Below are positions 1-8,798 of a stretch of DNA of 64,000 nt, one piece after another. Source of the DNA: Chondromyces crocatus (GTDB lineage: Bacteria > Myxococcota_A > Polyangia > Polyangiales > Polyangiaceae). The stretch spans positions 10,993,856 to 11,057,855 of the forward strand of contig NZ_CP012159.1 of NCBI RefSeq assembly GCF_001189295.1, written 5' to 3'. The translations under genes were made by a program, and so were the position numbers. The notes under the pieces were generated by a model. It saw only the letters and a list, made by a program, of their open reading frames with translations. It did no database searches and had not been told where the DNA came from. How positions within the stretch are numbered: the stretch's first letter is position 1; every line of letters begins with the position of its first letter.

Positions 1-653
1 CCCCACGAGAACAGGTCCGCGCGCGGCGAGGGGTCGTACCCACGGAGCTGCTCGGGCGCCGCGTAGCCCGGCGTGCCGACCGTCTCGTCGCTCGCCGTCA
101 GGCGTGTGCGCACCTCGCTCTGGTCCGGATCGGCGATCACGCTGATGCCGAAGTCGAGCACCAGCGCATTCCTGCGCGCCCCCGACGGCATCACCATGAT
201 GTTGCTCGGCTTGAGATCGCGGTGGACCACGCCCGCGGCGTGCGCGCACGCGAGCGCGTCCAGCACCTGGAGCATCAGGTGCTGCGCCTCCCGGGGCGAG
301 AGCGTCCCCTCGCGGGCGAGCAGCTCGGCGAGCGTCTCGCCCGGCGCGAAGGCGAAGACCGTGTAGAGCCCCCCTTCGCTGGTCTGCCCCGCGTCGATGA
401 GCTGCACGGTGTTCGGGTGATGGATCTGCGCGCAGAGCTGCGCCTCGCGCAGGAAGCGCGCCACCCGCTTCTCGGGCCGGACGCTGCCGTTCTGCTCGAC
501 CAGCCGCATGATCTTCACGGCCACGGGTTGCCCCGTCGTGGCCTGCCGCGCCTTGTAGACGACCCCGAAGCCCCCCTCACCGAGCGGCGCGACGATCTCG
601 TACCGCCCTTCGAACCGATCTCCAGGCACCAGTCTGGGGTTGCTCCGCTGCAT
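1..653 (-). CDS. Serine/threonine protein kinase, N-terminal part (gene cut by window start)
   Basis: A Hanks-type kinase catalytic domain begins about 18 residues after the ATG at 653; 217 codons are visible before the window edge. Seen motifs are the glycine loop LGEGGFGVV (24-32), the ATP-binding lysine in VAVKIM (K47), the catalytic loop HRDLKPSN (144-151, D146), DFG (167-169) and the activation segment GTPGYAAPEQ. All catalytic residues are present, so it should be active. The start is well supported: AGAGGAG lies just upstream, and the preceding sigma-54 activator gene ends only 13 bp away, so the two form an operon. The C-terminal half, where such kinases often carry membrane or sensor domains, lies outside the window. 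Substrate unknown; coupling of such kinases to sigma-54 activators is common in myxobacteria. Confidence 0.93.
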   Translation of the reverse strand, partial: MQRSNPRLVPGDRFEGRYEIVAPLGEGGFGVVYKARQATTGQPVAVKIMRLVEQNGSVRPEKRVARFLREAQLCAQIHHPNTVQLIDAGQTSEGGLYTVFAFAPGETLAELLAREGTLSPREAQHLMLQVLDALACAHAAGVVHRDLKPSNIMVMPSGARRNALVLDFGISVIADPDQSEVRTRLTASDETVGTPGYAAPEQLRGYDPSPRADLFSW

Positions 654-666
654 CGCTCCTCTCAAC

Positions 667-2433
667 TCAACGTCCCGGCGGCTGCTCCGCAAGTGCCTCG
701 AGCTGCTCGGCCAGCACCATGTCAGGCTCGCCCCCCACGAGCCGCAAGAGTTCACGCACCCGCTCCAGCTCACGCCGCAGCGCCCGGTGGTGGTTGCGGT
801 TCTTGAGGAGCTGCTGCTGCCCGAGCAGCACGAACGCCTCGTCCCGGTCCCCCCGGAGCTGCACGGCCGCGCCCATCACCATCCCCCGGAACGCCTCGCA
901 CAGCTCCAGGGGGATCGGCGTGTCACTCTGAGCGCGTCGCTCCACTTCTTGCACGAACGAGTTGGCCGCCCGCCAGAGCTGCGCGATCAGCGAGCTGCCC
1001 TCGGCCCCCCCCTCGTAGGCCAGCGCGCGCTCCACGTCACGCGCGTCGAGTACCAGCTCCCCTCCGGCGCCCACACCCCCGCTGCGGGACGACGAGAGCG
1101 CGAGCGCGTACGCGCGGCGCACGATGTTGTCGAGCTGTCGGAGGTTCCCTGGCCACGACCACGCCTGGAGGTGTCTCACCGCCTCGGGTGTCAGGCGCAC
1201 CGGCGTCGTGCTGCCCGATTCCTGATGCCGTCGCTCCAGCATGTAGTCGGCCCACAGGGGCAGCTCGTCGAGCCGCTCGGCGAGCGGCGGCAGCCGCACG
1301 GGCAAAACATTGATCCGGTAGTACAGGTCCTCGCGGAAGCGCCCGGCGCGCACCGCTTCACGCAGGTCGGCGTTGGTGCCAACGATGAAGCGTACATCCG
1401 CCGCGCGCTCGCCGTGCTCGTCCCCGAGCGGGCGGAAGCGCCGCTCCTCCAGGACGCGGAGCAAGCCGGCCTGCGCCTTGAGCGACAGCTTGTCGATCTC
1501 GTCGATGAACAGCGTCCCCTGCCCTGCGCGCACGATGGCGCCGGCCGAGTCCTTCACGGCGCCCGTGAAGGCGCCGCGCTTCCACCCGAACAGCTCCGCC
1601 ATCTGGAGTTCCTCGGGGACGCTGAGCAGATCGAGCGTCTCGAAGCGCTGCTCTCGCCGGCGCGACTGCTGGTGACACCACCGGGCGAGCCTCGACTTGC
1701 CGGCCCCCGTGGGCCCCCCGATGAGCACCGTCTCTTCCTGATCCGCAAAGACACGCAGCATCTCGATCAAGCCTGCCGTGGACGGGCCCACCACCGGCAG
1801 GAACTCGTCCGGCCGCACCACCTGCACCGGCCGCTGCGGCAAGGCCCCGAGGTACGGCGCCGCGACGGCGGCCAGCAAGCCGAGCGCCTCGTGGCACGCG
1901 CTCCACACGAACTCTTGCCCGATCGCCGCCTTGCAGCTCGCCTCGAGTGCGATCATGCCGTCGACCCCGCCCGCGGGCGATCGGAGCGGCACCACGTGAA
2001 CGTGCGATGTCGCGCGCCCGAGCATGCGCTCCCGCGTCTCGTTGCCGAGGGGACTCTCCGCAGCGGGCAGATCCCGGCGCTCGATCGGTCCCCCGGGCAG
2101 CCAGAGACGCAAGGTGGCGAGCTGCACGTCGATGGAGACCGAGCAGCGGTGCTCCACGACCCAGCGCCACACGTTGGCTGAGGTCAGGTAGCCGAGTTCC
2201 TCGACGCGCTCGCCCCCGGGCAACTGGACACCGAACAACCGTTGGTAGCCGTCACCAGGTCGGAAGTGAACCACCCCCGACAGCAACCGTCCTCGCCCTG
2301 CATGAGGACCGGCCGCGAGCGCTGCCTCGACGCACGAGAACATGGCGCGAAGCACGCTCGTCGCGGCCTCTTCGAAGTTCATCGCGGAGATCAGGCGAGG
2401 AACCAGCGAGGTGAGAAGATCATCCGGGGACAT
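667..2433 (-). CDS. Sigma-54-dependent transcriptional activator (GAF-like sensor plus AAA+)
   Basis: This 588-residue protein is an enhancer-binding protein that would remodel sigma-54 RNA polymerase using ATP. Residues 1-200 look like a GAF-type sensory region. The AAA+ core has Walker A GGPTGAGKS (239-247), the sigma-54 contact loop GAFTGA (287-292), Walker B GTLFIDEID (306-314) and the arginine-containing FREDLYYRINVLPVRLPPL segment. No receiver domain is present, so control is probably by ligand or by phosphorylation from the downstream Ser/Thr kinase. The C-terminal ~110 residues (from ALAYEGG) hold no classical Fis-type helix-turn-helix that I recognise; the segment with QQQLLKNRNHHRALRREL may be a divergent one. 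Target promoters are unknown. It is the first gene of a two-gene operon with the kinase. Confidence 0.92.
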   Translation of the reverse strand: MSPDDLLTSLVPRLISAMNFEEAATSVLRAMFSCVEAALAAGPHAGRGRLLSGVVHFRPGDGYQRLFGVQLPGGERVEELGYLTSANVWRWVVEHRCSVSIDVQLATLRLWLPGGPIERRDLPAAESPLGNETRERMLGRATSHVHVVPLRSPAGGVDGMIALEASCKAAIGQEFVWSACHEALGLLAAVAAPYLGALPQRPVQVVRPDEFLPVVGPSTAGLIEMLRVFADQEETVLIGGPTGAGKSRLARWCHQQSRRREQRFETLDLLSVPEELQMAELFGWKRGAFTGAVKDSAGAIVRAGQGTLFIDEIDKLSLKAQAGLLRVLEERRFRPLGDEHGERAADVRFIVGTNADLREAVRAGRFREDLYYRINVLPVRLPPLAERLDELPLWADYMLERRHQESGSTTPVRLTPEAVRHLQAWSWPGNLRQLDNIVRRAYALALSSSRSGGVGAGGELVLDARDVERALAYEGGAEGSSLIAQLWRAANSFVQEVERRAQSDTPIPLELCEAFRGMVMGAAVQLRGDRDEAFVLLGQQQLLKNRNHHRALRRELERVRELLRLVGGEPDMVLAEQLEALAEQPPGR

Positions 2434-3445
2434 GGCAATGACTCGGGCCCGAGACTACCCCATCCATGGCACGCTCTGTGACTCGGTGTCCTCGCGACCG
2501 CGGATGGCTCGGTGTGAGCGATGCACCGGTATGCGGTGAATGCATCCATATCGCGGCAAAGGAATCCTGAAACGCACCGCAGTCCACGTGGTCGCCACGG
2601 CCCCACGGCCTCGCCGAGTCGTGGTTCTCATCGACGGCATGAGACGCGCGCGTGGCTGCAGGGGGTAATTCGAGCCCGCGGCGGTGAACCAGGTGTCGTC
2701 GGTTTGTTTTTCGACAGGGTGACATCGTGAGCAGGACGGCATCGACGGCGCCGGGCACGGGTCGCGCCGTGAACCGGATGCCGTATGCAGGGCTTCGGGC
2801 CGTCGTTTCACGAAACACCATCTCGGAGCACACCACGGGGCGCAGGTTGCTCCGTGACCTCGATGCCGGCTGTCGACAGCAGGCGGGAAGGTGATGCGTC
2901 GACCTGGTCCGTCGGACGGCTGACGCCTCCGTGTTTCGCGAACCGATGTGGTGAACCACCGACGGGAGGGAGGATCGGAGCGCGCACAGGCCTCCGTCGA
3001 CCCCTGACGACATCAAGTCACGAGCGTGCACAGGGCCCGTAGGCCGCCGACGACACCAGGTCACGCCGGGCGTCTCGCTTCGCTCCCCCGATTCACGGTC
3101 GTCGCCACGGAAGCGTGGCGAATTTCGATGTAAAAATCAGAGGTTCTAGCTCACGACGGGTTCATCGGGGCGAGCTCGACAGCGGAGGAAAAAGAGCGCG
3201 TACGTGACTCAGGATACTTTCTATTCCCGTGCCAGCCTGCTCATCCGGAAAGAGCTCGCGGATCAGGTACGTCCACGGGAGACGGAGTAGCGTCAACAAG
3301 TAATTTGAATCACATTTCACGGACGACGCATGGTCGCGGACGCCTGTGCTATTGCGATGAACCCGTCCGCGGCGGTCGACGGTCAGGGGAGCCTCCTCGC
3401 GCGCGGACATGGACATGGGCGTGGGGTCGATGTGACGCGAGCACC
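2434..3445. other. Intergenic region between divergent regulator and histidine kinase genes
   Basis: About 1 kb separates the divergently transcribed sigma-54 activator and histidine kinase. Open frames here have no recognisable domain and unconvincing composition, so I call none as a gene. Local AT-rich patches at about 3118-3150 and 3297-3320 stand out against the GC-rich background and are plausible promoter sites for the kinase gene. I found no clear sigma-54 -24/-12 site. Imperfect repeats of a GACGACAcCAgGTCACG type occur near 3004-3066. Confidence 0.5.
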
Positions 3446-6163
3446 ATGACGGGGAGCCCGGAAGAACAGCCGTCAGCGCCGCCGTCCGAGTCGCCGTCCC
3501 GACGATTCGCAGAGATCACGATGAGCCATGGACGGTTCCAGATCACCTGGGCCGCTGCGCTCTTCGGTCTGACCGTCGGCGTCCTGATGACGTACGTCCC
3601 GTACGAGTTCCAGGCGCCGGTCTTCCGACGCATCTACCCCCACATCCGGCTGATGGGGGGCACGTTCCTGATCGGCAGCGTGCTGCTCGGCGTGAACGCG
3701 CTCTACCCGAGCTGGCCACGCCCCGTCGACTGGCTGGGCAGGCTGAGCTTTCTGGCCGCCCTGTCCACGTACTGGTGGTCCGCCAGCATCATGCAGGGCG
3801 TGACCAGCGGGGCGGTGATCTACCCGGTGATGATGCTGGGGGTGCTGCTCGAAGGGAGCCGGAGTCTGCGAAAGCGAGGGTTGTTTGCGGCCTTCGTTAC
3901 CGTGGTCGGGCTGGCGTTCGGCGCCCTGATGCTGTTCTCGTCGCGAAGCTTCGGCGGGGCGCTGTACGCGGCGGTGCGGCCCATCCTCGCGCCGCTCGGC
4001 GGGATGTTCCTGGTTGCCGGCGTGGGGCTCACCATGAGCCGGACCCTGGCGATCCGGCGGGCGCTCTTTGCGGTGCTGGCTGGTGGGTTCGCTATCATCG
4101 CGCTCACGCTGGCGTACGCGAACTCGTGGTCCGGGGTGGCGCTGTACGCGGTGCTCGCGCCCTCCTGCGTGGCCGCCGGGTGGCTGCCCGAGCTGCCGCG
4201 ACTGACGAGCGTGCGCTGGCGTTTGCTGCGCGGGATGGTGGTCGCCGGGGTGCTGCCGCTGCTGGCGCTCGGGGCGTTCGCGTCGACGGCGGCGCACGAC
4301 GCGCTGGAGCGCGAGGTATGGGCCCACGTGCGGATGGCAGCCGACGACGAGGCGGAGTGGCTCCGAGAGCAACTCGAGGACGAGCAGCGCACGATCCACG
4401 AGGGGAACTCACCACGGGAGCGGCTGATGCGCTCGCGCGCGCCGTCGTCGTCGTACCGGGTGCTGGTCATCGACGCGGGCGCAGGAAAACTGATGCAAGA
4501 CACGCGCGCCGTCGGCGTGGGCGGGCCGGTACTCCTGTCGCCCGAGCTGTCGGCCGCCGTCGAGCAGGTGGGCCGCGCGGAGCGGGTGGTGCTGGAGAGC
4601 GTCATGATCGAGGCGTTCGACGCGGAGGACAAGCGCGTGCTCGCCGCCGTGGCGCGGGTGCCCGGGGTGCGCTGGGTGGTCGTGGTGACCGCCGACGTCG
4701 GCGAGACCTACGCGCCCATCACCCGGCTCAGCGCCGCGGTGGTGCTCTTCCTCGTGCTCGTGGTCACGCTGGTGCTGATCCTGTCGGGCTTCGTGGCACG
4801 CTCGGTGACGCGGCCGCTCTACAGGCTCCGCACCGCGGCGCTGGAACTCGCCGGGGGGGATCTGGACCGGCGGGTGAGCGTGAGCGGCCCGGACGAGATC
4901 GCCGACCTGAACCGCGCGTTCAACGACATGGCGGAACGCATCGCGCAGGCGCAGCGGGACCTGTCGGAGCTGAAGGACGCGATCGCCACGCGGCTCGCCG
5001 ACGCGCAGGAGGCGAACCGGCTGAAGGACGAGTTCCTGAGCGTGGTGTCGCACGAGCTGCGCACGCCGCTGAACGCCATCCTCGGGTGGGCGAGGATCCT
5101 GCGCACGGGGGCGATGCCCGACGCTTCGCGGGCGAAGGCGCTGGAGACCATCGAGCGGAATGCGTCACTCCAGGCGAAGCTGGTCGAGGATCTGCTCGAC
5201 GCGTCGCGGATCGTGAGCGGCAAGCTCCAGCTCGAGCTGGGCCAGGTGGATCTGGCGCGGGTGATCCAGGCGGCCGTGGACTCGGTGGCGCTCGCGGCGC
5301 AGGCGAAGGGGATCGCGCTGGAGGTCGATGCGCCGGGTCCGGCCCTGGTGCGGGGCGACGCCGGACGTCTCCAGCAGGTGGTGTGGAATCTGCTGGCCAA
5401 CGCGATCAAGTTCACGCCGCGCGAGGGGCAGGTGACGGTGCGCCTGGAGAGCGGAGAGGCCGACACCTTCCGGGTGATCGTGAGCGACTCGGGGCAAGGG
5501 ATCGAGGAGGACTTCCTGCCGCACGTGTTCGAGCGGTTCCGTCAGGCCGACGCGACGGTGACGCGAAAGCACGGGGGGCTGGGGCTGGGGCTCGCCATCG
5601 TGCGCCAGCTCGTGGAGGCGCACGGAGGCACGGTGCAGGCGGAGAGTGCGGGGGGCGGCCAAGGGGCGACGTTCACTGTGGAGTTGCCGCGCGCAGGTGG
5701 GCGGGTGGAGCGGCCTTCGCTGGTGGACCCGGTGGAGGAGATGCCCTCGCTCGCGGGGATGCGGGTGCTGGTGGTCGACGACGAGGTGGACGCGGCGGAG
5801 CTCGTGCAGTCGGTGCTGGCGACGGCGGGCGCTCAGGTCCGCGTCGCCCACAGCGCCGAGGGGGCGCTGGAGGTGCTCTCGGCGTGGAAGCCCGACCTTT
5901 TGATCTCGGACATCGGGATGCCGGACGTGGATGGCTACACGCTGATGCGTCAGGTGCGGGCGATGTCCCGAGAAGCGGGCGGGGCCGTTCCGGCGATCGC
6001 GCTGACGGCGTTCGCCCAGGAGGAGGATCGGGTGCGGGCGCTGTCCGCCGGCTACCAGCTTCACGTGACGAAGCCGGTCGACCCCAGGGCGCTGGCCGTG
6101 GCCGTGTCGAACCTGTCGCGCTCGTCGGGCGCGCTCCCGCAGGCCGCGGCCGGGGCACGCTGA
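3446..6163 (+). CDS. Membrane hybrid sensor histidine kinase with C-terminal receiver
   Basis: The 905-residue hybrid kinase begins with about seven hydrophobic segments (residues 25-225). A further membrane span, an extracytoplasmic sensor region (about 240-430), another span (VLFLVLVVTLVLILSGFVA) and a HAMP domain follow. Then come HisKA with H-box SHELRTPLNAILG (His536), the HATPase domain with N-box NLLANAIKF and G-boxes DSGQGIEE and GGLGLGLAI, and a receiver domain with acceptor D822 (ISDIGMPDVDG) and lysine in VTKPVD. All phosphorelay residues are intact. The frame is open from 3305, but I start at ATG 3446 because the upstream residues are Arg/Trp-rich and unlike protein; ATG 3521 is another option. 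No cognate output regulator is adjacent, and the signal is unknown. Confidence 0.93.
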   Translation: MTGSPEEQPSAPPSESPSRRFAEITMSHGRFQITWAAALFGLTVGVLMTYVPYEFQAPVFRRIYPHIRLMGGTFLIGSVLLGVNALYPSWPRPVDWLGRLSFLAALSTYWWSASIMQGVTSGAVIYPVMMLGVLLEGSRSLRKRGLFAAFVTVVGLAFGALMLFSSRSFGGALYAAVRPILAPLGGMFLVAGVGLTMSRTLAIRRALFAVLAGGFAIIALTLAYANSWSGVALYAVLAPSCVAAGWLPELPRLTSVRWRLLRGMVVAGVLPLLALGAFASTAAHDALEREVWAHVRMAADDEAEWLREQLEDEQRTIHEGNSPRERLMRSRAPSSSYRVLVIDAGAGKLMQDTRAVGVGGPVLLSPELSAAVEQVGRAERVVLESVMIEAFDAEDKRVLAAVARVPGVRWVVVVTADVGETYAPITRLSAAVVLFLVLVVTLVLILSGFVARSVTRPLYRLRTAALELAGGDLDRRVSVSGPDEIADLNRAFNDMAERIAQAQRDLSELKDAIATRLADAQEANRLKDEFLSVVSHELRTPLNAILGWARILRTGAMPDASRAKALETIERNASLQAKLVEDLLDASRIVSGKLQLELGQVDLARVIQAAVDSVALAAQAKGIALEVDAPGPALVRGDAGRLQQVVWNLLANAIKFTPREGQVTVRLESGEADTFRVIVSDSGQGIEEDFLPHVFERFRQADATVTRKHGGLGLGLAIVRQLVEAHGGTVQAESAGGGQGATFTVELPRAGGRVERPSLVDPVEEMPSLAGMRVLVVDDEVDAAELVQSVLATAGAQVRVAHSAEGALEVLSAWKPDLLISDIGMPDVDGYTLMRQVRAMSREAGGAVPAIALTAFAQEEDRVRALSAGYQLHVTKPVDPRALAVAVSNLSRSSGALPQAAAGAR

Positions 6164-6217
6164 AGAGACGCTGGGGCCGGGGAGGCCAGGGAGGCCGGGG
6201 AGTGATGGCGCGCGGGA

Positions 6218-6256
6218 GTCGCGTCAGGTGTCAGGGGGTCGCGTCAGGTGTCAGGG
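6218..6256. repeat. Two tandem copies of a 20 bp sequence
   Basis: GTCGCGTCAGGTGTCAGGG occurs twice with a 20 bp period between the convergent ends of the histidine kinase and the small membrane protein gene. It is preceded by a GGCCAGGGAGGCCGGGGAG purine-rich stretch. No function is evident. Confidence 0.7.
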
Positions 6257-6284
6257 CCGCAGCTCGGGCGTGGACATGCGCAGC

Positions 6285-6539
6285 TCAGAAGATGTAACTG
6301 GCGCTGAGGGCGAGGGTGTAGACGAGCACGGCGGTGAGCCAGAGCGCGCTCGTGCGGCGAAACCCCTCCCGGAAGCCGTAGATGGGAGCGAGGGGGGGGA
6401 CGAGGAACGCAAGGAGTCCCTGCCAGCGAGGGCGCACCCGCGCGATGAGCAGCCCGGCCAGCGCCACGTGCACGGTGAGCAGGGTAGCGAAGGAGACGAT
6501 CAGGATCGCAAGGATGAGGATGTCCCTCACGTGCTGCAC
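6285..6539 (-). CDS. Small hydrophobic membrane protein, unknown function
   Basis: This 84-residue protein has two clear membrane spans (ILILAILIVSFATLLTVHVA and WLTAVLVYTLALSASYIF) and a weaker hydrophobic stretch in between (LLAFLVPPLAPIYGF). The start codon is GTG at 6539; a second GTG three codons later is possible. The alternation of hydrophobic spans with short basic loops (ARVRPRWQ, REGFRRT) looks like a real inner-membrane protein rather than a chance frame. It is alone between two plus-strand genes. I do not recognise a family, and no function is assigned. Confidence 0.6.
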   Translation of the reverse strand: MQHVRDILILAILIVSFATLLTVHVALAGLLIARVRPRWQGLLAFLVPPLAPIYGFREGFRRTSALWLTAVLVYTLALSASYIF

Positions 6540-6744
6540 CGTAGCGGCCGATGTGGACCAGCGGAATGGGGAGCGGCCTTATCCCACATCCGGGGAGACC
6601 GCGTCTCATCCTGGCTTCGCTGGATGCGCTGGAGGTGGAAGGGGCGCCGTGGGGTCGGGAGGCAAGAGGCCAGGATGTCGTCGAGGAGACGACACGGCGG
6701 CTCTGTCCCGGGATGAAAACCACGCTACTCTTCCGCCCGTGCCC

Positions 6745-8703
6745 GTGATCCTCACGTCTTCTCGTCTGCGGTCCACACTCCGTGCCGTCGGCCAACGCCT
6801 CGCCGATGCAGTCCCTGGTGCGCGCGTGGTGCCTCTGAGCTTGCTCGCAGGTGCCGTGTGCAGCGTGGCGGTGGGGGTCGGCCTCGCCGAGGCGGTGACG
6901 GACCCGTCGGACGTGATGCCGCTGTCCGAGGTCAAGCCCGGGATGAAGGGCTACGGGCTGACGGTGTTCTCGGGGACGACGCCGGAGAAGTTCGACGTGG
7001 AGGTGATCTCGACGCTGCGGAATTTCAGACCGCGTCAAGACCTGGTGCTGATCAAGACGCCGAACCACCCGCGGCTGACGGCGGCGCGCACGGTCGCCGG
7101 GATGAGCGGGAGCCCGATCTACCTGAACGGGAAGATGATCGGGGCCTACGCTTACGGCTGGCTGTTCGGGGTGGAAGCGATCGCCGGGGTGACGCCGATC
7201 CGCTCGATGCTCGACGAACTGGCGAGGCCGGTGCCGAAGGCGTTGATCCCCGGGGCCGGCGCGCCGTTGCCCGTGGCCCGCCGTGTGGAGGCGGCGCCAG
7301 CCGAGGGGCGCTCGGAGCAGATGGCGCAGCGGTTCCAGGGGCCGGCCGAAGCGTACGATCTGAACCGCCACGCGAAGGCCGTGGCGGCGCGCGTGGCGCC
7401 CGCGCTCACACCGCCGGAGAGCACGGGGCTGAGCCGGGCGTCGACGCCGATCATGCTGGGCGGCTTCGGGGGGACGTCGCTGAAGATGGCCCATGATCTG
7501 CTGGGACCGCTGGGGCTGGATCCGCTGCAGGCGGGGGGCGGTTCGTCGATGAAGCCAGAGGCGGATGCGCCGACGAAGTACGTGGACGGTGGCGCCATCG
7601 GCGTGGAGATGGTGCGCGGGGACGTGTCGGCCATGGGGATCGGCACGGTGACGCGCGTGTCGGGGGACCGGCTGCTCGCGTTCGGGCACCCCATGCTGAA
7701 CGGGGGGCTCACCAACCTGCCGACCGCGGTGGCGAAGGTTCACTGGATCCTGGCGAGCCACAACCGGAGCTTCAAGATCGGGGAGGCCGCGCGCTCGCTG
7801 GGGACCCTGGTGAACGATCGGCAGGCGGCCATCGTGGTGGACACGTCGCGCAAGGCGCCGGTGTTCCCGGTGGCGCTGAAGATCGACGGGATGCCAGGGG
7901 CGCCGCACCCGGTGTGGAACATGGAGGTGGCGCACGATCAGTTCCTCGCGCCGGCGTTCGTGTCGATGGCGCTCGGCAACGCCCTGGAAGCGACCGCGGC
8001 GGAGCGAGTCGACCTGACCTGGCGCGCAGTGAGCCGGGTGAAGATCGGGCGCTACGGGACGATCAGCCTGGTGGACTTCGGCGCCGGGAACGGCTCGCCG
8101 CTCAGCTCCGACGATTTCTCGCGCAGCCGGCTGGTGCGAGCGATGGGATCGCTGCTCAACAACCCGTGGGAGCAGGTCGTCGTGGAGCGGGTCGACACGC
8201 AGGTGAAGGTGTCGTTCGGCCGCGAGGTGGCGCAGCTGCGGGGAGCGAAGGTGCTCTCGCCGGAACTCGAGGTCGGCGAGAAGGCACGCATCCGGCTCGA
8301 TCTGCAGCCGTACCAGGGGGCCCTGGAGTCGCGGGTGATCGAGGTGCCCATCCCGCCGGAGCTCGCCGGCCGCGACGTGGAGGTGGAGATCCAGCCCGGC
8401 TACGATGTGGAGCGGCCGCTGGCGACGCCCTCGAACGTGGCGGAGCTGGTGGCGATGCTGCCGAACCAGTATTTCGATGCCGAGAGCATGGTGGCCACGG
8501 TGAAGCTGCGCGAGAACGGCGCGGCGTTCCAGGGGAAGGTGGCGTCACGGCTGCCACCCGGCGCGATGGACACGCTGCGGCCGACCTCTGACTCGAGCGC
8601 GCCGGAGACCTTCGGGGCCATGGCGTACACCACGATCCCGATGCAGCGGTTCGTCGTCGGCAAGGATACCGTGACCGTGAAGGTCCGCCCCGTGCTTCGC
8701 TGA
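6745..8703 (+). CDS. SpoIVB-type (S55) peptidase domain protein, secreted or membrane-anchored
   Basis: This 652-residue protein has an N-terminal hydrophobic segment (VVPLSLLAGAVCSVAVGVGL) acting as signal or anchor. The S55-like region starts at the motif PGMKGYGLTVFSG, and AGMSGSPIYLNGKMIGA contains the presumed nucleophile Ser121. Later comes LLAFGHPMLNGG with a candidate histidine. In Bacillus SpoIVB the GMSGSP serine motif lies near the end of the domain; here it comes first. The rest is predicted beta-rich, with no domain I recognise. Start: the frame is open further upstream, but residues before GTG 6745 (or GTG 6739) look non-coding. It is followed 95 bp later by a secreted propeller protein on the same strand, possibly the same transcription unit. 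Function is unknown; a role in envelope proteolysis is an inference. Confidence 0.82.
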   Translation: MILTSSRLRSTLRAVGQRLADAVPGARVVPLSLLAGAVCSVAVGVGLAEAVTDPSDVMPLSEVKPGMKGYGLTVFSGTTPEKFDVEVISTLRNFRPRQDLVLIKTPNHPRLTAARTVAGMSGSPIYLNGKMIGAYAYGWLFGVEAIAGVTPIRSMLDELARPVPKALIPGAGAPLPVARRVEAAPAEGRSEQMAQRFQGPAEAYDLNRHAKAVAARVAPALTPPESTGLSRASTPIMLGGFGGTSLKMAHDLLGPLGLDPLQAGGGSSMKPEADAPTKYVDGGAIGVEMVRGDVSAMGIGTVTRVSGDRLLAFGHPMLNGGLTNLPTAVAKVHWILASHNRSFKIGEAARSLGTLVNDRQAAIVVDTSRKAPVFPVALKIDGMPGAPHPVWNMEVAHDQFLAPAFVSMALGNALEATAAERVDLTWRAVSRVKIGRYGTISLVDFGAGNGSPLSSDDFSRSRLVRAMGSLLNNPWEQVVVERVDTQVKVSFGREVAQLRGAKVLSPELEVGEKARIRLDLQPYQGALESRVIEVPIPPELAGRDVEVEIQPGYDVERPLATPSNVAELVAMLPNQYFDAESMVATVKLRENGAAFQGKVASRLPPGAMDTLRPTSDSSAPETFGAMAYTTIPMQRFVVGKDTVTVKVRPVLR

Positions 8704-8798
8704 GGGACAGGGCGCGCCCGCTGCTCCATGCTGCCCGTCATCCGAGTGCCTTGATCCGAGATCGCTGTCCTACCCCGAGACTCATCACACCCAGATCC

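Noticed and set aside
2420-3064. 214-codon minus-strand frame upstream of the sigma-54 activator
   Set aside because: Its composition is Arg/Ser/Pro-rich with no domain or ribosome site, and several other frames are equally open here.
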